DNA of 64,000 bases from Porphyrobacter sp. IPPAS B-1204 (GTDB lineage: Bacteria > Pseudomonadota > Alphaproteobacteria > Sphingomonadales > Sphingomonadaceae). The DNA lies in NCBI GenBank assembly GCA_003724185.1, contig RHGM01000003.1, forward strand, positions 248,001-312,000, in the 5' to 3' direction. The position numbers and the translations under genes were made by a program. Numbering within the stretch: position 1 is the stretch's first letter; every line of letters begins with the position of its first letter. This document shows positions 51,329 to 61,356 of the stretch, piece by piece. The notes under the pieces were generated by a model that made no database searches, was not told the origin of the DNA, and saw only the letters and a program-made list of their open reading frames with translations.

Positions 51329-52117
51329 TTATTGGCCGAGCTTGATCCGGACACCCGCCGAAATGATCGACTGGCCGGTTTCCACGCCGAGGTTGGCGGG
51401 CAGCAGGTTGAGCGGCACGTTGGCCGTGTCGGTGCGATCGCGCCATGTGTACTGGCCGAACAGCTCCGCCGAATCCGACAGCGCGACGCTGGCGCCGGCC
51501 ATAAGCTGATAGGCCAAGCCGCCGTCATTGTCGTCGGCCACATCCACACCCGAAGGCCGATACCGCACGTCGGCCCACTGGTAGCCGAGTCCCGCGCCCA
51601 CGAAGGGCTTGAAGCTGCTGCCAGTGTCGATGTCATAGAAGACATTGCCGAACAGGCCGAAGTTCGACACCCGGCCCTGTCCGTCGGCAATCACCGCGCC
51701 CACGGTGGGGTTGGCGGCAGCCGGGGCGCCGCGCGTCAGCACCGCGACATCGACAGAGTCGATATTCGCGCCGCCGACGGTCAGGCCGGTGTGGGTGTCG
51801 ACACCATAGCGGGTGTAGGCGCCTTCAACTTCGATCCGGAAGCCATTGTCAAAGGCATAGCCGACCTGACCATTGATCGCGTAGCCGGTGTCGAATTCGG
51901 TGTTCCAGCCCAGCGGCGTGCCGGCGGGAATTGCACCGAAATCATCCGTTGCGGGAACGGTCGCGTCGAAACTGCCGCTGTTGTTGCTGTCATTCGGTAG
52001 CGCCACGCCGCCGCTGACACCGACATAGGGGCCATCCTTGGCCATCGCCGCCGCGGGGAACAGGGCGAGTGCCGCAGTGCCTGCTGCGATAAGGCCGAGT
52101 TTACTCTTCAGGTTCAT
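51329..52117 (-). CDS. Outer-membrane beta-barrel protein (OmpA-barrel/porin-like)
   Basis: 262 residues. The signal peptide is 26 residues (MNLKSKLGLIAAGTAALALF... to AMA). Alternating hydrophobic strands follow, such as PYVGVSGGVALP, GYAINGQVGYAFDNGFRIEV, FKPFVGAGLGYQWADV and LAYQLMAGASVALSD. It ends SIISAGVRIKLGQ. The size suggests an 8-stranded barrel of the P44/Msp2-like or OmpA-barrel group. No peptidoglycan-binding domain is present. Ends at a strong terminator. Confidence 0.82.
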   Translation of the reverse strand: MNLKSKLGLIAAGTAALALFPAAAMAKDGPYVGVSGGVALPNDSNNSGSFDATVPATDDFGAIPAGTPLGWNTEFDTGYAINGQVGYAFDNGFRIEVEGAYTRYGVDTHTGLTVGGANIDSVDVAVLTRGAPAAANPTVGAVIADGQGRVSNFGLFGNVFYDIDTGSSFKPFVGAGLGYQWADVRYRPSGVDVADDNDGGLAYQLMAGASVALSDSAELFGQYTWRDRTDTANVPLNLLPANLGVETGQSIISAGVRIKLGQ

Positions 52118-52288
52118 GTTGTTTCCTCGTGCTTTCCGGCTGGCCCTTTAGGGGTAGGACCAGCCGCCCTAGCTACGAAGAACGCGCAAATCGGTTTCTG
52201 AAAGTTGCGATAGATTGTGTCACCGATGCGACCATCAGAATGATGGCCCAAACCATTCATATTGCAGCAATGTTTTGGGCTTCAGCAG

Positions 52289-53461
<1,173 letters not shown>

Positions 53462-53470
53462 TTATCCACA
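53462..53470 (+). promoter_or_regulatory. Perfect DnaA box upstream of ccrM
   Basis: TTATCCACA, an exact match to the DnaA-binding consensus TTATNCACA, lies 31 bp upstream of the ccrM GTG. It is 5 bp from the first GANTC site. It suggests that replication initiation and ccrM expression could be linked here. Confidence 0.5.
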
Positions 53471-53475
53471 GGCAT

Positions 53476-53721
53476 GAGTCTTTGAAGAGTCCGCGTCAAG
53501 CGACTAATTTTGCGCAGATTATGGTTGACAGGGGGTTAAGACCCCACCTCTGGCGCGGAACGAAGCAAGACCGGCACAAGATGTTGAGTCCGGCGCTTAT
53601 TGCGGGACTCCAGATGCAGGGGTGTGGCGAGGAAGACTCATCTGCGCGCCATCGGCGCGGCGGCACGGTCGGCTCAGGGGTTCGCCGGGATATTTGGATT
53701 CCACGTGGGCCTGCGCGAATC
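53476..53721. promoter_or_regulatory. Cluster of seven GANTC methylation sites upstream of ccrM
   Basis: GANTC occurs at 53476, 53487, 53586, 53606, 53635, 53697 and 53717. Two are within 60 bp of the ccrM start, the pattern reported to control ccrM in Caulobacter by methylation state. The last two lie in the 3' end of the neighbouring membrane-protein gene. Confidence 0.6.
53525..53539 (-). promoter_or_regulatory. Possible CtrA-binding motif in the ccrM upstream region
   Basis: On the minus strand the sequence reads TTAA-N7-TCAA followed by CCAT. This is one base from the CtrA consensus TTAA-N7-TTAA. It lies about 95-110 bp upstream of the ccrM start. CtrA activates ccrM in Caulobacter. Confidence 0.35.
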
Positions 53722-54093
53722 GAAAAGCCGCATGATCGGCGGCGGCACATCGGTGCAGGTCTTCCCACGGGGCTGGTCTTCACACAGCCGGTTTTCGTGC
53801 CATGCGGTCATCATGACCATGGCGACAAGTGCCCCGAGAACGATGAGGCAAAGGAGGTTGATCCGCGCCAACCAGAGGATTTTGTCTCGCGCTGCCGCTC
53901 GCAAGGCCCGCCACAGGGCGAACGCGGCCAGCAACACCGGTCCGCCGATATGAAATGCGGGAACATCGAGCGCGGTAACAATATTCGTCCCAGCCAGGAC
54001 CAAAAGTGTGATCAGCGCAAGGAAGTAGCGGAAAAGATAACGCCCGCTCCACAGCAGCGAGGTTTCGGTGCGGTCGAAACGATGCTGCCCCAT
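53674..54093 (-). CDS. Small membrane protein, unknown
   Basis: 139 residues starting MGQHRFDRTETSLLWSGRY. Three hydrophobic helices (about 24-42, 50-62 and 76-93: YFLALITLLVLAGTNIVTAL and INLLCLIVLGALVAMVMM) are followed by a Cys-containing tail (ENRLCEDQPRGKTCTDVPPP). It would be an inner-membrane protein with a periplasmic C-terminus. It sits between rnhB and ccrM on the same strand, 24 bases after rnhB. I recognise no family. Confidence 0.6.
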   Translation of the reverse strand: MGQHRFDRTETSLLWSGRYLFRYFLALITLLVLAGTNIVTALDVPAFHIGGPVLLAAFALWRALRAAARDKILWLARINLLCLIVLGALVAMVMMTAWHENRLCEDQPRGKTCTDVPPPIMRLFDSRRPTWNPNIPANP

Positions 54094-54117
54094 CTTGCTC
54101 GCCTCGCCTTGCCGCGA

Positions 54118-54741
54118 TCAGATCAGCTGCAACTGCGACACTGGGGCAAAGCTGCGGCGGTGCAACGGGGTCGCGCCGTGCACGCGTAGCGCCTCCATGT
54201 GTTCCGCAGTGCCATAGCCCTTGTTGCGCTCCCACCCGTAGTGGGGGTGCGCCGCGGCGGCTTCCAGCATCATCCGGTCACGCCATTCCTTGGCAATGAT
54301 CGAAGCTGCGGAGATGCAGGGTTCGATCCCGTCGCCGCCGACGATCGCGCGGGCGGGCCAGCACCAATCTGCGCAGCGGCCCTGCGGGGTCATGTTGCCG
54401 TCAATCAGCACCGCGCCCGGCGCCTCCCCCAGAGCGCCGGCCAGTGCGGCGACGGCGCGGGTCATGGCCAGCATGGTCGCCATGAAGATGTTGACCCGGT
54501 CGATCTCTGCCGGTTCGATCACAGCCACCGCCCAGCCACAGCTTGTCCGGATCGCTTCGTCGAGAACGGCGCGACGCTTGGCGGAAAGGCGCTTGGAATC
54601 GTCGAGCCCCGCAGGTATCGCCTCCCCCAGAACCACCGCCGCGGCCACCACCGGCCCGGCCAACGGTCCGCGGCCTGCCTCGTCGACACCGATGACGATC
54701 GTATCGCCTGCGTGCCTGAAACCCGGAGTGACCCCTAGCAT
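54118..54741 (-). CDS. rnhB: Ribonuclease HII
   Basis: A 207-residue nuclease that cuts RNA in RNA-DNA hybrids, including single ribonucleotides. The catalytic start is IVIGVDEAGRGPLAGPVVAA. The next acid is in VLIDGNMTPQGRC, and the DEDD pattern is completed by ASIIAKEWRDRMM with the YGWERNKGYGT patch. The ATG at 54741 overlaps the ATG of the divergent lipoprotein dehydrogenase gene within the same CATG. Upstream in-frame sequence does not look like RNase HII. Confidence 0.92.
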   Translation of the reverse strand: MLGVTPGFRHAGDTIVIGVDEAGRGPLAGPVVAAAVVLGEAIPAGLDDSKRLSAKRRAVLDEAIRTSCGWAVAVIEPAEIDRVNIFMATMLAMTRAVAALAGALGEAPGAVLIDGNMTPQGRCADWCWPARAIVGGDGIEPCISAASIIAKEWRDRMMLEAAAAHPHYGWERNKGYGTAEHMEALRVHGATPLHRRSFAPVSQLQLI

Positions 54742-55903
54742 GATCCGTTCTGCCCGACTGCTCGCCGCTCTTTCCGCTTCCGCGCTGGCGCTGACAAGCT
54801 GCGCGAATGCCGAATCCGGGGAAACCGCACCTGTTGCCGCGCCCGAAGGTGCGGCTTTCTCGGTCAACGAGGTCTCCACTTTCGAAGAGCCCTGGGCGAT
54901 CGCCTTTGCGCCCGGCACCGCGATGCTGTTCGTGACCGAAAAGGCCGGAACGGTGAAGGTGCTCGACACGGCGAACGGCAAAACCGGCACGGTAACGGGC
55001 GCGCCCGAGGTTGCCTATGGCGGTCAGGGCGGGCTGGGCGACATTGCCTTCCTGCCATCCGAAGCGGGGATGCCGCTGGATGGCCGCACGATCTATCTCA
55101 GCTGGGCCGAAGCAGGCGATGGCGACACCCGCGGCGCGGTGGTCGGCAAGGGCAAACTCGCCTGCACCGGGGTGGATACCTGCGCCATCGATGGGCTTGC
55201 CGTGATCTGGCGCCAGGCACCCAAGGTTTCGGGGCGCGGGCATTATTCGCACCGCATCACCTTCTCGCCCGATGGCAAGTATCTCTACATCGCCAGCGGT
55301 GACCGCCAGAAGATGCAGCCTGCGCAGGATACCATCAACACGCTGGGCAGCATCGTGCGGCTGAACCTCGATGGCACCCCTGCCGCTGGCAATCCGATGG
55401 CAGACAAGGGCGGCGCGACGGCGGAAATCTGGTCTTATGGCCACCGCAACATTCTGGGCATGGACTGGGATGCGCAAGGCCGCCTGTGGGAAGTCGAGCA
55501 CGGCCCGGCGGGCGGGGATGAGCTGAACCTCGTCAAGCCTGCCGCCAATTACGGCTGGCCGATCCGTTCCAACGGCGAGCATTACAACGGCGATCCGATC
55601 CCCGATCACAGCGCGGATGACGGCTTCGCCCAGCCCGCCCTCACCTGGTCCCCGGTGATCGCACCGGGCGACATGCTGATCTACACCGGCGATATGTTCG
55701 CCGCATGGAAGGGCCACGCGCTGATGGCGGGCCTCGCCTCGCAGGCAATCGTCGATGTGGCGATTGATGGCGAGACCGCGCGCGAAGTGACCCGCCACGA
55801 ATTCGACAAACGCCTGCGCTCGATTGCCCAAGGCCCTGACGGCGCCATCTGGGTGGCCGAGGACGGCAAAGGTGCAAAGCTGCTGAAACTCACTGCGCGC
55901 TGA
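54740..55903 (+). CDS. PQQ-dependent sugar dehydrogenase family lipoprotein
   Basis: A 387-residue lipoprotein with a soluble-GDH-like six-bladed propeller. The signal MIRSARLLAALSASALALTSC has a lipobox Cys at 21. The propeller begins STFEEPWAIAFAPGTAMLFV and continues with RGHYSHRITFSPDGKYLYIA, SYGHRNILGMDWDAQGRLW and EVEHGPAGGDELNLV, which include the family's His and Arg cofactor positions. Whether PQQ is really bound is not proven. GGAG lies 11 bases upstream of the ATG. Confidence 0.88.
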   Translation: MIRSARLLAALSASALALTSCANAESGETAPVAAPEGAAFSVNEVSTFEEPWAIAFAPGTAMLFVTEKAGTVKVLDTANGKTGTVTGAPEVAYGGQGGLGDIAFLPSEAGMPLDGRTIYLSWAEAGDGDTRGAVVGKGKLACTGVDTCAIDGLAVIWRQAPKVSGRGHYSHRITFSPDGKYLYIASGDRQKMQPAQDTINTLGSIVRLNLDGTPAAGNPMADKGGATAEIWSYGHRNILGMDWDAQGRLWEVEHGPAGGDELNLVKPAANYGWPIRSNGEHYNGDPIPDHSADDGFAQPALTWSPVIAPGDMLIYTGDMFAAWKGHALMAGLASQAIVDVAIDGETAREVTRHEFDKRLRSIAQGPDGAIWVAEDGKGAKLLKLTAR

Positions 55904-56433
55904 TGGCCTCCACCACTGCGACCCTGATCCCGCTCGAGGCGGTCGAACCCGCCATGATCGAGGAGGTGCTTGACCGTGCCTTCGGGCCGGATCGCCATGC
56001 GCGCACGGCCTATCGCATCCGTGAAGGAATGCCGTGGCTGCCGGGCCTCAGCCTTGCCGCGCTGGACGAGCACGAGATGCTGGTGGCCACGATCCAGTGC
56101 TGGCCGATCGGGCTCCAGACCAAGCAGGGACAGGTGCCGCTGGTGATGGTCGGGCCGGTTGCCGTGGTGCCCGAACGGCAGGGCGAAGGCTTTGGCGTGG
56201 GCCTGATGAGCGCGATGATCGCCGAGGATGCGCGATTGGCTGCAAGCGGCGGACGCGCGCTTCCCCAAGTGCTGATCGGGGATGCGGAGTATTACGGGCG
56301 CTGGGGCTTTTCCGCCGCTTTGACCGGCGGTTGGCGCTGCCCCGGCCCCTATGAAGCGCACCGGCTCCTTGCCCGCGGGCACGGCCTTGCGGCCATGCCG
56401 GGTGAAGGTATGCTGGGGCCCTGGGAGGGTTAG
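55903..56433 (+). CDS. GNAT family N-acetyltransferase (YhbS-like)
   Basis: A 176-residue acetyltransferase with the coenzyme-A-binding region MVGPVAVVPERQGEGFGVGL (the Q/RxxGxG/A motif seen as RQGEGFG), followed by the IGDAEYYGRWGFSAA strand. The substrate is unknown; a small-molecule amine is usual. The ATG overlaps the stop of the sugar-dehydrogenase gene (TGATG), so the two are probably co-translated. Confidence 0.88.
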   Translation: MASTTATLIPLEAVEPAMIEEVLDRAFGPDRHARTAYRIREGMPWLPGLSLAALDEHEMLVATIQCWPIGLQTKQGQVPLVMVGPVAVVPERQGEGFGVGLMSAMIAEDARLAASGGRALPQVLIGDAEYYGRWGFSAALTGGWRCPGPYEAHRLLARGHGLAAMPGEGMLGPWEG

Positions 56434-56484
56434 GGTCCATTCCCCCTTCACCTTCCCCTGCGCATCTGGCATCCCCTTGAAACC

Positions 56485-57039
56485 ATGCCCTACGAACCGC
56501 CCCCATACCTCGCCAGCCTGACCCTTGCGGAAATCGCCGCGCTGGTCGCCGACCGCAAGCTCCCGCCGGTCGAAGGCTGGGCGCCGCAGGTTGTCGGCGA
56601 GAGCCAGATGGTGATTGCGGCTGACGGCACATGGTTTCACGAAGGCGGCGTGATCCGGCGCGAGGCCATGGTGCGCGCTTTTGCAGGCCTGCTGACCCGC
56701 GACGCGGCGGGGCACCACTGGCTTGTCACCCCCTTCGAAAAGCTCGCCATCGAGGTCGAGGATGCGGCCTTCATCGCCACCGATTGCGTGCGGGCGGATG
56801 ATGCACTGGTGTTCCGGTTGAACACGGATGACATCGTGATCGCCGGGCCGGACCATGCCTTGCGCGCAGCCGGTACGGCGGAGGAACCCGCGCTGTATCT
56901 CCACGTCCGGCGCGGGTGCGAGGCACGCCTCAACCGCTCCACCTGGGCGCAACTGGCCGAAATCGCGCTGGCCGAGGGGGCAGAGGATAACGGCTGGCAG
57001 ATCGCCAGCCAGGGCGCGACGTTCCGCCTGTTGCCATGA
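56485..57039 (+). CDS. DUF1285 domain protein
   Basis: A 184-residue cytoplasmic protein. Its DUF1285 pattern includes MVIAADGTWFHEGGVIRRE near residues 40-60, HHWLVTPFEKLAIEVEDA, and YLHVRRGCEARLNRS in the second domain. Structures of this family show two small beta domains, but no reaction is known. It is the first gene of a tight run with the Nudix and CCA genes, overlapping the Nudix start by 4 bases. Confidence 0.88.
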   Translation: MPYEPPPYLASLTLAEIAALVADRKLPPVEGWAPQVVGESQMVIAADGTWFHEGGVIRREAMVRAFAGLLTRDAAGHHWLVTPFEKLAIEVEDAAFIATDCVRADDALVFRLNTDDIVIAGPDHALRAAGTAEEPALYLHVRRGCEARLNRSTWAQLAEIALAEGAEDNGWQIASQGATFRLLP

Positions 57040-57644
57040 GCCTTTACGAGCCCCTTGCCCGGGCATTTGCGCAAGGCCACGCGCAGGCCATTCCCGATCT
57101 GCTCAGCGATGCGCATTTCGCCCGTGATGGCCGCGCTACGCCTGCCGCCGTGCTGATCGCGATCACCGATGTGCCGCATGATCCGCAGGTGATCCTCACC
57201 CAGCGCCCCCGGGGGATGCGCGATCATCCGGGGCAGGTCGCCTTCCCCGGCGGCAAGATCGATCCGGGCGAGGATGCCGTCACCGCAGCCCTGCGCGAGG
57301 CGGAGGAGGAACTCGCCCTGCCGCGCGAAGCCGTGCGCGTGATCGGCACCAGCGATATCTACCACACCGGCACCGGCTTTGTGGTGACGCCGGTGGTCGG
57401 CGTGGTGCCGCCCGGCCTGACACTGGTGCCCAGCCCCACCGAGGTCGAGGCATGGTTCGAAGCGCCACTTAGCCTGCTGCTCGATCCCGCCAGCTGGACG
57501 ACGCACGAGGCGCTGTGGCGCGGGGCCAGCCGGCGCTATCTCGAACTCGACTGGCAGGGTTTCCGCATCTGGGGCGTGACCGCCGCGATCATCGCCAACC
57601 TGTCGCGGCGGATTTCCTGGGAGGCCTTGCGCGATGCTGCGTGA
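57036..57644 (+). CDS. CoA pyrophosphatase (Nudix hydrolase)
   Basis: A 202-residue enzyme that splits CoA to 4'-phosphopantetheine and 3',5'-ADP. The CoA-specific motif is visible as RPRGMRDHPGQVAFPGG, running into the Nudix box GGKIDPGEDAV then REAEEEL. The ATG overlaps the DUF1285 stop, and its end overlaps the start of the CCA-enzyme gene by 11 bases, implying one operon. Confidence 0.91.
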   Translation: MSLYEPLARAFAQGHAQAIPDLLSDAHFARDGRATPAAVLIAITDVPHDPQVILTQRPRGMRDHPGQVAFPGGKIDPGEDAVTAALREAEEELALPREAVRVIGTSDIYHTGTGFVVTPVVGVVPPGLTLVPSPTEVEAWFEAPLSLLLDPASWTTHEALWRGASRRYLELDWQGFRIWGVTAAIIANLSRRISWEALRDAA

Positions 57645-58827
57645 TCTTGCCGGTGCCGATTGGCCCCGCCGCGCCGGCCTTGCTGCGCTTACGGCGGCGC
57701 TGGGGGCGGAAAACATTCGCTGGGTCGGCGGGGCGGTTCGCGATGGCTTGCTGGGCGTTGCCGTCCACGATGTCGATTGCGCCACCACGCTGCTGCCGCA
57801 GGATGTCATCGCGCTTTGCGGCAAGGCGGGCATCCGCACGGTGCCGACCGGGATCGAACACGGCACTGTGACCGCGATCCTGAAAGATGGTCCGGTCGAA
57901 ATCACCACGCTCCGGCAGGATGTCGCCACCGATGGCAGACGCGCCACCATCGCCTTTGCCGCCGATTGGCGCGAGGATGCCGCGCGGCGCGATTTCACCA
58001 TCAACGCGCTTTATGCCCACCCGGAAACGCTGGAAATCACCGACTGGTTCGGCGGGCTGGACGATCTGCGCGATGGCCGTGTGCGGTTTATCGGTGATGC
58101 CCGCCAACGGATTGCCGAGGATCACCTCAGGATCCTGCGTTACTACCGCTTCCAGACCCGTTTCGGCGCGGCGCTGGACGATGAGGCGGAGGATGCCTGC
58201 GCAGACCTTGCGCACACGCTGAAGGGCCTGAGCCGGGAACGGATCGCGGCGGAATTGCTGAACCTGCTGGCTTTACCCGATCCGCACCCGACGCTCGAAC
58301 GGATGCGGGCACGCGGTGTGCTCGGCGTGATCCTGCCCGAGGCGTGCAAGGCGCAGATGGCGGCGCTGGCCCGCCTCGTCGCCGCCGAAAGCGCACAAGG
58401 CTTTGCCCCCGATCCGGTGCGCAGGCTGGCCGCGCTGCTGCCGCCCTCGCCCGAAGTGGCAGAGACGGTCGCCGCCCGCCTGCGCCTGTCGAAAGCCCAG
58501 CGCACCCGGCTTGTCAGCGCCGCCGAACGCTCCGCCAGCGACAATGATGATCCCAAGGCGCTGGCCTATCGCCTGTCGCCCCCGCTCGCCATTGATCGCC
58601 TGCTGCTGGCAGGCGGCGATGGGCGCATGCTGGCCGAATGGCAGGTGCCGGTCTTCCCGCTGAAGGGCGGCGCGATCGTCGCGCGCGGGATCACCGCAGG
58701 GCCGGAGGTGGCAAAGCTGCTGCAACTGATTGAACGGCGCTGGATGGCCGAAGGCTTCCCCTCCGCCGACCGCGTGAACCAGATGCTCGCCGAGGAACTG
58801 GGGACGAGCGCCTTCAAGTTCGACTGA
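57634..58827 (+). CDS. cca: CCA tRNA nucleotidyltransferase (class II poly(A)-polymerase family)
   Basis: A 397-residue enzyme that adds or repairs the 3' CCA of tRNAs. The nucleotidyltransferase core is RWVGGAVRDGLLG followed by the acidic pair in HDVDCATTLLP, then RRDFTINALYAHPETLEI, DDLRDGRVRFIGD and the DHLRILRYYRF motif. The C-terminal helical domain is intact. It is the last gene of the DUF1285-Nudix-CCA run. A dispersed palindrome follows its stop. Confidence 0.94.
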   Translation: MLRDLAGADWPRRAGLAALTAALGAENIRWVGGAVRDGLLGVAVHDVDCATTLLPQDVIALCGKAGIRTVPTGIEHGTVTAILKDGPVEITTLRQDVATDGRRATIAFAADWREDAARRDFTINALYAHPETLEITDWFGGLDDLRDGRVRFIGDARQRIAEDHLRILRYYRFQTRFGAALDDEAEDACADLAHTLKGLSRERIAAELLNLLALPDPHPTLERMRARGVLGVILPEACKAQMAALARLVAAESAQGFAPDPVRRLAALLPPSPEVAETVAARLRLSKAQRTRLVSAAERSASDNDDPKALAYRLSPPLAIDRLLLAGGDGRMLAEWQVPVFPLKGGAIVARGITAGPEVAKLLQLIERRWMAEGFPSADRVNQMLAEELGTSAFKFD

Positions 58828-58835
58828 TTTTTGTC

Positions 58836-58881
58836 GCATCACTTTTTGCGGAAAACCGGTGCCCACTTTTCCGCGTGATGC
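58836..58881. repeat. Dispersed alphaproteobacterial palindromic repeat
   Basis: GCATCAC (58836-58842) pairs with GTGATGC (58875-58881), and GCGGAAAA (58848-58855) pairs with TTTTCCGC (58867-58874), around an ACCGGTGCCCAC core. The core GGAAAACCGGTGCCCACTTT is the kind of short intergenic palindrome common in alphaproteobacterial genomes. It lies between the convergent cca and parC stops and may also end transcription. Confidence 0.7.
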
Positions 58882-58882
58882 T

Positions 58883-61192
58883 TCAATCGAAGCGGTTGCC
58901 TTTCGGGAATCCCTGCGGCGGCATCCGCCCGGCAGCCCCGCGCGCGACCTTCCACATCCGGATTTCCGTTTCGGTGCGGGTGCGTTCGCCCGATCCCCCC
59001 ATCTGCCAGCTGAGCCCGTCAGCCAGCACGAAGGTGATCGCATCGGACATCCCGCCATCACGATACCGCTGCAACTGCACCCCCTGCCCGCGGGTCATCA
59101 CCGGCAGTTCCTCAAGGTTGAACACCACCAGCTTGCGGTTGTCGCCGACGCAGGCGACGTGGTCGTGGGTCTCGCCGATCTGGCGGATCACCTGCAACCG
59201 CGCCCCGTCCTTCAGGTTCACCACCTGCCGGCCTTTGCGCGTTTCGGCCAGTAGCTCGTTCATTTCCGCCACGAACCCCTTGCCGTGGCTGGACGCAAGC
59301 AGCAGCTTGCCGCCGGGCCGATGCACCATCATCGCCGAGACATTGGCATCGCTTTCCAGATCGACCATCGTGCGCACCGGCTCGCCGAAACCGCGTGCGC
59401 CGGGCAGCTTGTCGCAGCCGAGCGTGTAGAACCGCCCGTCAGAAGCGGCCAGCAGCAGCTTGTCGGTGGTCTGGGCGTGGAGGATGAAGGCCAGCGCATC
59501 GCCTTCCTTGTATTTGAATTCCTGATCCAGCGGCACATGGCCGCTGGCGGCACGGATCCAGCCCTTCTGGCTGAGGATCACGGTGACGGGCGCCTTTTCG
59601 ATCATCGCGTCCATGCTGAATTCGACCGTCGCGGCAGCCTCGGCAATCAGCGTGCGGCGTGCGCCAAGCGCGGTATCCTCGGCATAGTCCTTGCGCAGGG
59701 TGCGCAGGTCGCGCTTCAGCCGCGTGCGCTGTTTCGCGGGGCTTTCCAGCAGGGCCTGCAAGTCCGCTTCCTCGGCCAGCAGCGCGTCCTGCTCCTTGCG
59801 CAGCTGCATTTCCTCCAGCTTGCGCAAGCTGCGCAGCCGCATGTTGAGGATCGCTTCGGCCTGCACATCGCTGAGGTCGAACTCCGCGATCAGCACCGGC
59901 TTGGGCTCATCCTCGGCGCGGATGATGGCGATCACCCGGTCAAGGTTGAGGTAGGCGATGATGTAGCCGCGCACCAGTTCCAGTCGCTTGGCAATCTGCG
60001 CCAGCCGGTGGCGGGCACGGCGCTGGAGGATGTCGATCTGGGCGAGCGTCCAGCTTTCCAGCAGCTCCTTCAGCCCCATCACCATCGGCGTGCGGCCGAA
60101 ACCGGGGCGTTCGTCCAGCACATTGAGGTTGAGGCTGAACCGCGTTTCCAGATCGGTGAGCTTGTAGAGGCTTTCCTTCAGCAGCTCCGGATCGACATTG
60201 CGGCTTTTGGGGACAAGGACGATGCGGATCGCCTCGTCACTTTCATCGCGCACGTCCTCAAGGATCGGCAGCTTGCGATCCCCGATCAGCGCGGCGATCT
60301 GTTCGATCAGCTTGCCCTTGGGCACCTGATAGGGGATTTCCGAGATGACGAGCTGCCACTGCCCGCTGCCTAACCGTTCGATTCCCGTTGCAATATCATC
60401 CGCTTCCTTCGCCTCGGGCGCATGGAACCGGCCGCGCAGCCGGAAAGACCCGCGCCCGGTGCGGTAAGCCTCGGCGATGGCGGCGGGGCTGTCCACCACC
60501 TGGCCGCCAGTGGCGAAATCGGGGCCGCGGAACACCTCCATCAGCTGATCGTGGCTGATCGAGGGATTGTCGATAAGCGCCAGCGTCGCGTCGATCACCT
60601 CGGCGACATTGTGGCTGGGAATGCTGGTCGCCATGCCGACCGCAATCCCGCTGGCGCCATTAGCGAGCAGGTTGGGGAACAGGCCGGGGAAAATGACCGG
60701 CTCTTCCTCCTCGTTGTTGTAGGTCGGGATGAAATCGACCGTGCCTTCGTCCAGCCCCTGCATCAGCTGCATCGCGGTGCGGGTCAGGCGGCATTCGGTG
60801 TAGCGGTCAGCCGCAGCGTTATCGCCGTCGATATTGCCGAAGTTCCCCTGCCCCTCGATCAGCGGATAGCGCAGCATGAACGGCTGGGCGAGGCGCACCA
60901 GCGCGTCATACAGCGCAAGGTTCCCGTGCGGGTGATACTTGCCCATCACATCGCCCACCACGCGGGCGCATTTCTTGAAGGCGCTGTCAGGCGTCACCCG
61001 CAGCTGGCGCATCCCCCACAGCAGGCGACGGTGAACCGGCTTCAGCCCGTCCCGCAGATCGGGGAGCGAACGCGCAGTGATGGTGGACAGGGCATAGACC
61101 AGATACCGCTCTGACAGGGCGGCATCGAAGGGGGCATCGACAATGGCATCGAAGCCATCGCCGGGCACATCTGTGGTGACGGGATCGGTCAT
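58883..61192 (-). CDS. parC: DNA topoisomerase IV subunit A
   Basis: A 769-residue type IIA topoisomerase subunit that decatenates daughter chromosomes. The order is the start helix region ([20 protein letters not shown]), the winged-helix QRDR ([16 protein letters not shown]) and the catalytic Y131 in DRYTECRL. A tower and coiled-coil gate ([18 protein letters not shown]) and a C-terminal pinwheel domain ending before the stop follow. QRDR positions equivalent to E. coli ParC Ser80 and Glu84 are Leu92 and Asp96. parE is not in the window. Confidence 0.95.
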   Translation of the reverse strand: MTDPVTTDVPGDGFDAIVDAPFDAALSERYLVYALSTITARSLPDLRDGLKPVHRRLLWGMRQLRVTPDSAFKKCARVVGDVMGKYHPHGNLALYDALVRLAQPFMLRYPLIEGQGNFGNIDGDNAAADRYTECRLTRTAMQLMQGLDEGTVDFIPTYNNEEEEPVIFPGLFPNLLANGASGIAVGMATSIPSHNVAEVIDATLALIDNPSISHDQLMEVFRGPDFATGGQVVDSPAAIAEAYRTGRGSFRLRGRFHAPEAKEADDIATGIERLGSGQWQLVISEIPYQVPKGKLIEQIAALIGDRKLPILEDVRDESDEAIRIVLVPKSRNVDPELLKESLYKLTDLETRFSLNLNVLDERPGFGRTPMVMGLKELLESWTLAQIDILQRRARHRLAQIAKRLELVRGYIIAYLNLDRVIAIIRAEDEPKPVLIAEFDLSDVQAEAILNMRLRSLRKLEEMQLRKEQDALLAEEADLQALLESPAKQRTRLKRDLRTLRKDYAEDTALGARRTLIAEAAATVEFSMDAMIEKAPVTVILSQKGWIRAASGHVPLDQEFKYKEGDALAFILHAQTTDKLLLAASDGRFYTLGCDKLPGARGFGEPVRTMVDLESDANVSAMMVHRPGGKLLLASSHGKGFVAEMNELLAETRKGRQVVNLKDGARLQVIRQIGETHDHVACVGDNRKLVVFNLEELPVMTRGQGVQLQRYRDGGMSDAITFVLADGLSWQMGGSGERTRTETEIRMWKVARGAAGRMPPQGFPKGNRFD

Positions 61193-61356
61193 GCGCTTCG
61201 TCTAGCAAGCCGGAGGCGGTGCAGGGAGAGGGGTTTCCACAGGGAAAGCACCCTAGCGCGCGCCAGTCCCACCCCAGTCTCGTCTCGTCCCGAACGGTGG
61301 AACATGGCGGCCAGCCAAAGCCTATGCCTGTAGAGATCAACCACAGGAGACCCTTC

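Noticed and set aside
58883-61192. GyrA instead of ParC
   Set aside because: No GyrA box in the C-terminal domain, and [12 protein letters not shown] plus length and the pinwheel pattern fit ParC better.
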